From positions 29,931,339-29,995,338 of the forward strand of contig CM049316.1 in NCBI GenBank assembly GCA_026874595.1: a DNA stretch of 64,000 nucleotides, given 5' to 3'. The translations under genes were made by a program, and so were the position numbers. Positions 47,601 through 59,600 of this stretch are shown here, one piece after another (position 1 is the first letter of the stretch; each line of letters opens with the position of its first letter). The DNA comes from Sipunculus nudus. Lineage: Eukaryota > Annelida > Sipuncula > Golfingiida > Sipunculidae. The notes under the pieces are model-generated. The model was not told the DNA's origin. It was given only the letters and a program-made list of their open reading frames with translations, and made no database searches.

Positions 47601-50600
47601 ATATAGCTCACAGAATATGGGTAACAGGGACCTTATTTCGGGTTTCCATGTAGACCTTTTATCGGCTTCCCTGGAGGTGAGGACAGAAGATTCTTGGTCC
47701 AGTCATTATGATTTGTGCCCTGTTTACAGATGACCAAATGTTTAAAAATCACAAAAGTAGAGTAAAAAAATGTAAAAAATAAAAAAAATATAGGTGGCGC
47801 CACCAATCTCCAGAAATTGATGAAACACTCCATGATCAATATCCATGCAAAGAATCATGGTGATTAATGCATTAGTTGTTCAGATACTTGAGCTTTTGTA
47901 TTAAATTTTGCATTATTCTGGGGGGTACTTCAGAACCCCATAGCTCGGAGAATATAGGTCACAGTGACCTAATTTCAGGTTTAAAAGGAGAATTTCCATA
48001 GACCTCCCAGGATGTCAAGTATGAAGATTCCAGGTCTAGCGGTTACGATTTGTGCCCTGTTAACAGACAGACGCCTGGATGGCCGGACGGACGGCAGACG
48101 AAAGGTGATCCCTATAGCTCAGATGACTTTCAGTCAGCTGAGCTAAAAAATTGAAAAATACAGGTGGCGCCACTAGTCTGCAGCAACTAATGAAACATCT
48201 CATGATCAATATGTATGCCAAAAATCATGACCATCAGTGATGTAGTTAATAAGATATTGAAGTTTTTGTATGAAATTTTTTACTATTCTGGGGGGTACTT
48301 TGGGGCCCCATAGCTCAAAGGATATGGGTAACAGAGACCTAATTCCAGGTTTCCAAGGAGATTTTTCATGGACTTTCTTGATGTAAAGTAAGAAGATTCC
48401 AGGTCCAGTGGTTAGGATTTGTGCCTTGTTAACAGATGTCCACATTTTTAAAGGTCTCAAAAATAGAGAAAAAAATTCGTAAAAAATAAAAAATTACAGG
48501 TGGCGCCACCAGTCTGCAGGAACTGATGGATCATCTCATGATCAATATGTATGCCAAAAGTCATGACCATCAGTGATGTAGTTAATGAGATATTGAAGTT
48601 TTTGTATGAAATTTTTTACTATTCTGGGGGTACTTTGGGGCCCCATAGCTCGAAGAATATGGGTAACAGAGACCTAATTCCAGGTTTCCAAGGAGATTTT
48701 TCATGGACTTTCTGGATGTAAAGTAAGAAGATTCCAGGTCCAGTGGTTACGATTTGTGCCTTGTTAACGGACAGACGGCCGGATGGCCGGACGGACAAAG
48801 AGTGATCGCTATAGCTCAGATGACTTACAGTCAGCTGAGCTATAAAAATTTGTAACTTTCAGATTCAAGCTGGATATAATCTTGAAAGAAGAAAGGCAAA
48901 ACACAGTTTTGAAATATTGTGATATAGTTTAATATCAGTCCAATTAAAAGTTGCTATAATTATAGCTGTTACTGAATACTCATTTTAAGTTGGTTTCGCT
49001 GGTGGCCTTCCATATTTAATTTAGCCTGAAAGTAAAATTTAGTCAAACAAAAAGATTACTCATGATAAGGTTTGGCTTACCTGTGGTAGCAGTTTCCACC
49101 CTTGCTGTGCCACAAACTTGACCGCCCTGAGGACATAATCTATTTCTTCATCACTCAGAAAGTAGGGTAGGTTCAGTCGAGAAAACCCTGGCCTGAACAA
49201 TCAAATAGAACTGTTATATAACTTTGACAGTAATATAGCTGGAAAATGTGCTTTGTAATTCCTTCGTTCAATTCGCACTAACAGTGACAAAAGATCTTGC
49301 TTGAATTAAACCAATATATAAAATTTAATTGTAGATGGATAATGAAAAGTCCAAGGTAATGTGAGATATTGTAAAATTGTGGTCAATAGCTACATTATAC
49401 CTGGAACATTGCCCATATCGGACTTTAAACATGACAAGTTATCATCCATGCAATACACATTATATTCAAATAGAAACAGTCAGCATAGTGAGGAACCCTG
49501 GAATCTTCAATTTATTGGGATTAATTGCTACAGCTTTTTTTACATCAAAGGTGGAAAAAAGCTCAATATTTTTTATTTCTAAAAAATGGAAGGGGTATAA
49601 CTCACCTGCATCAAAAAGGTACCTTTTGTTCATGTTCTTCATTTTGTGTAACCAGATAACTTTTCATACAATTTTTATCAAAACTGTAAAACAAACTTAA
49701 AAAAAAACAAGTTACTGCACAGCTTAAAAATCATCATAATATCATTAACAGATTTGCCACCAACCTCAATATTTCCTTGTCTGAGTACTCTCCGTATCTC
49801 CTAAGGTGTGTCCTGTCTAATCTCCTGCAATGATAAATGTCATTTTTAAAATCTAAATACATTTTCAACTTAAATATTTATATCTTATATTTTTAACATT
49901 TAGGCAGTAAGCTATACATCAACATACATTTTTCAAACTATTCATTATGCTATTCAATGGTGATAACAAAACAGATATATTCCCAACTGGTGTTGTCTTT
50001 TTGGTGATATTAGTTTTGAAAACCATTTTATTTATTATTTCTTATGAGCAGGGTTATAGCTCGACAAATTTGAGTGCCATCAAAATTAACAGACATTATC
50101 GAAGCAGAGGTGGTTCAATCACAGATTCCGGAGTATTCCCTTTTTCATTACGCATAAATTATGATAATGTCAGGTATTAACACTAAGTGCACACACTCAG
50201 TTTAGGAATATGTAAGCTTCATTTTTGCTATGTCTGTGTGTTGTAACTATTTTTTTAATGATTATTTTGGCTCTCGATTGATTCATTTTTGCAAATAAAT
50301 ATACTTATGAGGTACAATTTAATGCAGTTCTGGGTAATAAATGACCAAAGTTTCATTGCAGGTACCTGGATATTGAAGATGTTTTAGATCTTTTGTGCCT
50401 GTCGGTGGGTTGGAAAATAAAGTTTTGTGCCCGCTGGTAGAAGCCCATCTTGGCTACCCAAGACCAGCGCCAACCAGTGTGGCTATAACCCTGCTTATAA
50501 ACAATGGCATCTTAGAGGAAAACACATACCATGGCTCTTTCTATACTTTAAAACAAGGGACCTATGGGCCACTGTGCTCAGCTGAAGTTGACCTTGAAGG

Positions 50601-53600
50601 TAAAAATCTAAAATAATATCAAATGGAGATCAAGTGTAAGAGGAAGAGGTAATAAAGGCCATGGTTGGTTCATATGATTGGTTTGTATTGATGAGCAAGA
50701 AATTGTTGCAAATAATATTTTGTGACCTGACCATGTGTTTCCTAATGTTGAAACTGAAGCATGTGAGCAGTTTGTGAACAAATGATCTGTACTATTACCA
50801 TGATCATCAGTTGGCTTTTTGATTAACTGATGACATTTCAGTAGTTCAATTGAATCTATTTTTTTGTATAATATATATTATTAAATATATATGTATTTTT
50901 TATGATATGTATACAGATGAAATATAACTAATTAACAACATAAAACAGGGTAAACAAAGCCTGATATCAAATTCTGCTGTGGCAGGAAAATAATGAACAA
51001 ATGTTTTTATTAAATCCTAATTTTTTTATCACATCAATTTTTTTAAAATTTAAGTTTATAATTCTATACATTTCCAATAAAACAGATACATCTGAATATA
51101 AAAGTTGATTCATAATTCTCAATTGCATCATCATAAATCTCAATCTTGTCATATAACACCACACCATGCATACAAATGTTTATTTATTTTTTACCACAAA
51201 AATATATCTTTTAAATCTGCAAAACAATAAATATCTAAAAAATAATACTTGATTTAGATTTCACAATTTTTAATTGTGTCTTTATTTATCCATAATGTGC
51301 TTCATATTTTATAAATTTAAGCATACTGATGGGTTCAATTATATCTGTTAAAATCATTTAAAAGAAAATTAATTTCTTTAAAAATGCTACATTAACACAA
51401 CATGGCATCTTCTGGATTACACTTGAATTACTTTTTTAAGGAAAGTTTTTGTATATTGGAGTGGAAACAGCGTTACAATTAAGGAAATACATTGAAAACA
51501 ATAAATATTACTGCATTACACTTAGTGGGTTGAGTTTGCCGGGGGGGGGGGGGATTGGGGTGGTGATATTAGAATAACTGTACACCTGTCACAGCAGGGG
51601 GTCTCCCCCAGTGACTGTAACAAATCAGAAACCTTGGCATAGCCCGACTTCCAGTGACCTGGAGTGGGACCCTGCATCTGTAATCTGTTATCGAAGCAAA
51701 TGACTACAGTAGAGCCTCAAGAAAAAAAATCAATAACTAGCTTAATTTTCAAGCTTTTATTTTCAAATTTCGGATTTAAACAAATTTAATATTTATGTTT
51801 ACATGCTGTGAAAATTATATCAATGGTACATACAGGAGAAAAACGTGCCATGGTCAAAGTTGGGCTAAATTTAAGGTATTAATTTTATTTTTATGCTAAT
51901 AACTTAAAAAATTTACAAAATTCAGATCTAATTTTGGGTAAACAATTAAATCTTAATTAAACATAGTTATATACTTGGGAAAATAGACTCTAGTTTCAAA
52001 ATTTTTCATGTTAAGTGAGTAAATATTTTTCCTGATTTTTTACAAAGTCTATTATGTTCGGGCCCATAACTTAAAGAATTTATACTTAACAGACTTAATT
52101 TCTGGCATGTAAATAAGAACTATATAGATGAATATTTATGGTAAATATGAGGAAAAACAGATGAGTGGTTTTGATATTAGGCAGTCCTGAAGAGTGAAAA
52201 TAGGTTTTTAATAAAAATTTGAGGTTTTTCCTTAATTTCTCAAAGGAACGAAGTCGCAAAGACCCAGTTTTCGGCTTGGTAGGAGTTCTTGGGGACATCT
52301 AACATTATGCTGGATTTTGGATTCCTAAGTCTCACGGTTTCAAAACGTGCCACATCTACGGACGGACGGACGGACGGACAGACGGACGGACGACGGACAA
52401 TGGACCACGACTATAGCTCAGATGACTTATAGTCAGCTGAGCTAATAATTACAAAGAAGTTTAAGAATATTTTCACACACAAGGTCATGACTTTATAAGG
52501 CCAGTTGTGTCTTGCAAGAGATTCCTATGACAAAAGGACTGGTACTTAAATTTTAAAGCTGTACCTTCCCTGCATTATGTCTAATTTCAATATGATTGGT
52601 TGTTTCCTTAAATCAAACAGCCAGGGAGTGTAACTGATTTAATAAGCAGCAGATGACTTACTCATCTTCCAACAGAAGTTGTTCATATTCCAAGGAAAGC
52701 TTTTCATCTATTCCCAAGAGATCCTAAAAAAATATAAATTAGAATTATTCTCAAATAAATGCTTGATAACAATGTAGTTCACAATAAACAACACTAACAG
52801 TGAATTGAAGTGATTTCTTTTTAAAGAAGAAAACATGTTCAAAATTTCTTAGAATATGGGTAGTCAACAAGCAAATACGTGTATCCGCCAAAATCAGAGT
52901 AGGACGGGTGAAGTAAGGCATGGATTGAGTAGCAAGGGGAAATAGAGTTACATGTGTTACATATAAGCATGGATGTCTGCCACATAAAAACATGATTGTA
53001 GGTGGCGCCATCTGTAATTTGAACAAGAAACTATCCAAGATGTATACACATGCAAAATTTCAGGTGGAAAAGTCAAACCACTGCCGAGATATGAGTGATT
53101 TTATCCCACAGCAGACAAACAGATGGATGCTGTGCAAAAATGGTTGCAGGTGGCGCCACCAGTTTCTTGTAAGATAAAGAGCTATGTGAGAATCAAACAC
53201 ATGCAAAACATCAGGAAGATACGTCAAACCAGTCTGGAGATATTAGCTTGGATATCTGCAGCATGAATGTGGATGTAGGTGGCGCCACCTGTCATAAAAT
53301 CAAGAAAGTTATCCAGGATGTATACACATGCCAGATTTCAGGTGTATAAGTCAAACCACTGCCAAGATATAAGTGATTTTAACCCAAGTCAAACAAACTG
53401 ATGAATGCTGTGCTAAAATAATTGCAGGTGGCGCCACCAGTTTCTTGTATGATAAAGAGCTATGTATGATCTAAACATATGCAAATTTTCAGGAAGATAC
53501 GTCAAACCAGTCTGGAGATATAAGCATGGATGTCTGCAGCGAGAACGTGAATAAAGGTGGCCCCACCTGTCATAAAATCAAGAAAGCTATCCAGGATGTA

Positions 53601-56600
53601 TACACATGCCAAATTTCAGGTGAACAATTCAAACCACTGCCGAGATATGAGTTATTTTAGCCCAAGTCAAATGAATAGGTGGACACTGTGCAAAAATTGT
53701 TGCAGGTGGCGCCACCAGTTTCTTGTATGATAAAGAGCTATTTGAGACCTTAACACATGCAAATTTTCAGAAAGATACATCAAACCAGTCCGGAGATATA
53801 AGCATGGATGTCTGCAGCGTGAACGTGAATGTAGGTGCGCCACCTGTCATAAAATCAAGAAAGCTATCCAGGATGTATGCGCATGCCGAATTTCAGGTGA
53901 ATCAGTCAAACCACTGCAGAGATATGAGTGATTTTAAGGCAGACAAATGCGGCAGCGGCAGCGGAACCTGGTCAAAAACATAGTATCCGCAAAACTTTGT
54001 TTTGGCGGATACAATTAATATCTTATTAAGCAAAAAAGGTATGGTTCTCAGGCGCATTTTTTTTTTTAAAATCAGTGCAGGCGGGCAATTTTTTTTTTAA
54101 CTTTTTTTGTATGTTTGAATAGAAATGTCAACTAAATAGGTAAAAGCACTAGAAATCAAAGGAAATCTTATAAAAATTGTATTATTTTATCTTCTTGGAA
54201 GATGAAAATCAAAATAAAAATTTTTGATGTAGGGGGTTAAATTTTATGCGGGCCATGCCTGAGAACCATACCTTTTTCTTTTGGCCTTAGTATGCAAAAG
54301 TAAACAATTAAAAGTATAAAAAAAAAATGTCATGAACTGTAAAGTTCCAGCATATCCAGCCCTGCCTCACTTATTCTGTCATTACAGAACCTTCAATGTA
54401 ACTGTCAAGTATCAGCCCAGTGTTGGAGTTAACCTAATGATAAAGTAAGGTCTGGTTATCAATATAAATGTTAAAACTGATTATTGGCCATCCAATGTCT
54501 ATAAAACATTTATATTTAAATAACAAAATTTCAGTATATTTGCTTTTATAACCATACCTGACAACAACATATCCACAAGTGAGATATAAAATTAAAAGAC
54601 TTGCCTTTCAAACCACTTACTTAGCCTTAAATATTGTAATAAATTGTCCCTGGCGTTATCGTAAACCCACCTGAGCATAAGGTCCAGCGCAGGCACATCC
54701 TCCTCTGGCCTGTATACCAAACAGATCATTGAGTAAGGCACACACCAAGTTATGATGAAGGAACAGACCAGACGAACCATGTTGTATGAGAAATGAGAAA
54801 ACGGGAAGCCTTGATGCTGCGGTGTTACCCAGCAGGACCAGACCATCTACATTCTTCCAGTATTCAACAGCCTTCCTGTTACGGAAAAGAAGCGAAGCAC
54901 AAGTTCAGCATAGGTACTGTTCCTTTATTTAAAGACAGAGAACTCCTCAGGTTTATTCCTAAAATAAAGGTTAGATTCAAGCTGTAAACGCCCACTTCAG
55001 TAATGACAAATTTATCACTATACTTGTCAACAGGATGTTTTACAGAGTCTATATCACTTGAGTTATCTGGTGAATTGACTTTCTCTGAGAATGGCGGTGG
55101 CAACGATCATTATTTATTGTAAATTAATCCTAATCTTGTTAACAAATATGCCAAATTAAAAAAAAAACCTATAATATAAGCATTCATAGATTTTAATACA
55201 TATAAAGGTACAAAATGATATATTTTTGTATAAACAATAATTCTTTCAACAGTCAATTCACTTCTACAAATTTTTAATTTTTATCAATTCAACACATCTG
55301 TCATGCTCTCTCTCGCTCTCTTTCTCTCTCATATATATCTATTGTAAAAGGTGTAAAATATTACCAATGTAATTTTGGCAACCATGAAGGAAAATGATAA
55401 AATCCTGCACTCAAACCATGAGGAATAATATTATCAATGGATCACATTCATACACTATGAGCAAGCAGTGTCATCTACAGGGTATATAAGAAAGCTACCT
55501 GTAGAGCTGGTGTTCTCTGTCCATGATGGCTGCTGCAGTCACTGATTCCTTCAGCTGGAACACAAGGCCTGCTCTGATTGTCTCCACGATGGCAGGTGTC
55601 CCACCCTCCTCCCTCATCTCAATCTCCTTCAGGTAACGATGGCTGTCTCTTCTCACCTGTCAGGTAAAAGAAATATTTACTTTAGTTGCATGATATGGTA
55701 TCTGCAAATACTGTTTGTTGAAGGTCAAAATCAGTACATATTTTCACAAAGTTTGTCACTTTGCATGTCTTCTTGTTTGAAAATATTTCCTTATATCTGA
55801 AAGATATGATTATAAGCCATTACAAGGTTTAAATGAAAGTTATGTAACACAGAATGAAAGTTTTAAATATCTGGTGACATGAACTGTATTTTATTTGATG
55901 ATACTCAGCTGTTGAAAGACTAAATTGCATTTAAAAATAAACAATGCAGACAGAATAGACAAGAAAAGCTCAACTTTTGAGGTTCCAATGAAAGACTCAA
56001 AGACCATTTTATTAAGGGAATCAATCTATTTCTGGCAAAACAAAGATGATTAAAGTTGTCTTGGAGGCTTCACTCTACATGTATATGTAAATTCCATTTT
56101 GATTATAAAGTGTTTACAGATTAAATGTCACATGAAAATACAGTTGTATAAGTTTATAAGTTTGAATTTTATAATAAAAATGTATTAATTATTCTTACAA
56201 AAAAGACTGATCCTCCTCCACCTAAAGATGGCACCAAATTCCTGAACAATTTCTTCTTGGCAACCAGAATACCTGAAATAAATACCAAAAAAATACATAC
56301 TGACCACAAGGACACAGATATTATCTGATATTCCAGAGAAAACATTTGTCTCATGAAAACATTTGTTGAAATAATAAATTATAAATAAACATCTCTCAAG
56401 ACTCAAGATATATATCCTGATTCAAGCTTCAACAGACTCAGCTGCCACCTGGTGTGATTATGCTGAACTATCTTTGCCAGGTATGTGACACAGGCCCACC
56501 AGTGACTAAAGTCACTGTCAAGTATAAACGGGTATCTTCTAATTAGTTTGTTAGGGTATCATAGGAATTAATATTATAAACTTACCTGGAGTTTGCACAC

Positions 56601-59600
56601 CACCCACAAACTTGTGTGCTGATATAAATATGGCATCTTTGTAGGCCAAGCTTGCTAGATTCCTGAAACGACACAAATGTAGATATTATAATAAATTTCT
56701 CCAACTGCAAGGTAAAATAGTTGAAAACATGAAATTATTAAATGAAAACCTTTTCTGTTCTAAAATAAATAACTTTTTGTTATTTCCTTTGTAGTGTAAC
56801 TGTTTACCTTCATATCACATATAATCTCTGCATTTCAACAAAACAATCTCTGAAATGTCTGTTTAAGCAGAACTGGTTTAACAAACAGGTCTTTGAAGCA
56901 AAGAAAAAGCCAGGGGCACTTTTGTGCATATTATCCTGATAAACAAAAATCTTATTGAATTTGTCAGTCACACTTTAAGGTATATGGAATACCTCTGTCG
57001 TTTTAAATGCAATTTATCCCTAATTTATGACCATGGTCTTGATCTGACACTCTTACTATCATTATCATCATCAGATAAGCCCTTCTGATTTGACCATAGT
57101 GGCTACATCAGAAACAAAGCTCAAGGAGCTATTATTTATTTTCAGTAAATATAATCAAGATCCAAGTGATCATATATGACACACCCTTCCGCAACTGGAT
57201 TCATATCAATCTCAACATAAGGTCCAGCGGTTGCATAGTCCCACAGTGCCAGTGCCCCATGTGTGTGTAACATGACAGAGATAGCGTCCACGTCAGCCAG
57301 GTGGCCTGTCACATTAGATGCGGCTGAGAAACATCCCACCATCTCACGACCAGTAGAGGACCAGGCCTGGAAAATAATCATGCATCTAAATGAAGATCTA
57401 CCTAACAATACTGTAATACCATTCTTAAAGTTACTTCTAAAATATACTTAATAATGTTCAACCTCGTAAAGTTTTGAAATGCTGTGCTAGTCTGTTACTT
57501 ACAAAAAGTAATGTAAATGGTTGACACCTTTTAAACAAGACTAGATGCCTGTAGATTCTTTTGCACACGCTTTCGGTTGCTCGGCCCCCTTCCTCAGGAG
57601 TAAATGGAGCTGTTCCTCATGTAGCTGTTCAGCTGCTGAATCTGCTGAAATCTAGGACCATTGGTACCCCAAAACTTTTGAAATTCTGAAGATTTTTCCC
57701 TCAAATTTCACATACATGTTGTTTGCACCAGGTTCTCAGAGAATGAAAACTGGTGACATTTGCCTAGATCTTAAGGGCTCAATATGTCTAATTGTAGTAT
57801 TATTATGACAACAATTCTTTTTAAGTGCTACTATGTTTTCTTCAAATTTGATGTTGAAGTTCTGTCCATCACATTCTCAGAGAGTCTGAAAACTGGTAAC
57901 ACTGATTTTCAAAGTTTAATCTTTGGAAATCTAGGATCATTGTGAGCCATTTACTTAGGAAGTTCTGAAGATATTTCCCTCACATTTAATGAACAAGTTG
58001 TTTCCAACAGATTCTTGAAGGAGTCTGAAAACTGGTGACCTTCGCCTTGATCTTCAAGATCAAATTGCAGATATATGTTTTCTTTTAGTGCCGTAACTTT
58101 TGAGATCATGCATATTTTTTCCTCATATTTAGGGACAGGGGAGCCCATTGGGGGTGGGGGAGGGGAGATATAGTTGCAAAGACAAAGCCATTTTAGTTAT
58201 TTAATTCAATAAAGTGACACAGCTTGTAAAATATCTTACAATCAACAAAATATATCAATTTGTACCAATCTACTGATATGCTGGTCCAGCTCTAGTGCTA
58301 AATCATGTTATCATGATAACATATCCCATAGAACTAACCTTCAGAGACTGTTCTAGATGTTCTAAATCAACATTTCCTTCTCCATCTTCTTTTATTCTGA
58401 TAACAGTAGCATCTATATCTCGCCATGGCAACATATTGGAGTGGTGTTCCCAAGGCCCACAGAATACAACCTGGAGAAAAAATTATGAGATTTTTTTTCC
58501 AAAGTTCAGATCACTCAAGATGGATGTGATATTAAATGATATGACTTTTGTTTATAGGGTTTTAGTGATGTACACTGGTAAGTCCACGGATAGTGATATA
58601 TGCTGATAAAACACATGATCAGAATATAAAGATTAAATATTGTATTGTTATGATCCAATGTCTTCCTTGATGGACAGACAAACGTTATCACCCTGTAGAC
58701 AGCAACAAACAGATATTAGATTAGTTCAAACATAAAAATATGAGGCATGTTAAATGAAATTCCATTGGGAAAAACTGGACACACAATCAAAACAAAAGTG
58801 GAGTTATTTCAGATGCATTACCAATTATTCCTTTAATGTATATAGACCAAAGCATGGCAAAAAAAAAATTTTTTTTCCCTAAGGAAATAAATTTTAATTT
58901 TTCATCAGGAAACATAATTTATAAGAGGAAGTTTAATTATCTAAACCATAATATGCCATACATGTATGTATTTTGTATTGTATAATGAGCAAATTTTGTT
59001 ATACTGGTACATATCAGATGATACTTACCGGTGGTTGCTTGAAGTTCAGAGCATGTATGATTTTATGTACAGCTGCTGTGCACCCACTTCCAGTAAAAAC
59101 AATCGCATCATGTTCACTGGCATTCACCGCGTTCCTTACTATGTCCCTGCAAGAGGAATTATAAAATCAAATTTAAATATACAGTTATTTTTAAGCTTTA
59201 AGTATAGCAGGTTATGTATGAAAGGGCCTAGAAACTACCCAGAAGTAAATATGACATTAACGCAAATCTTTGGGGGTCCACTAAGATTTCACAATTTTCC
59301 TTTAAAGCTCTGACAAAGATCAAATCAAATACATTCAGCTCTGGTTCTTTTGAAATAAACAATTATGGAATTACATCCATGACAGTGATATAAAATATTA
59401 CTAGGACCCGGGCTATACTTTCATGTTTAGTACATGAAATATAAGCGTAGAGAAATTGTGTCATTGGTCATCAACTCAATGATTACATCATAGGTCAGTT
59501 CAGCCCACAAGCAAAGTCGCTGACATAAGGTGATGTCCATCGACACTGTGGACACTTTCACCCAGATGCAGATATTAACACTTTCAGGTTTCTAGGGAAT

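Larger units (their letters stand above)
54876..57184. other. Introns between exons e and i
   Basis: Apart from exons 55499-55656, 56199-56272 and 56586-56662, ordinary AT-rich intron; a short (CT)n at 55305-55330. Nothing else supported. Confidence 0.5.

Noticed and set aside
41518-48846. Recurring short ORFs with motifs such as GNRDLISGF and SWASLxxxxED
   Set aside because: They are translations of the ~340-bp tandem units. Frames break at each unit and no start, splice or conservation signal is visible.
52992-53983. Repeated ORF fragments of the type [12 protein letters not shown]
   Set aside because: Translation of the dimeric tandem repeat, interrupted by stops and palindromes.
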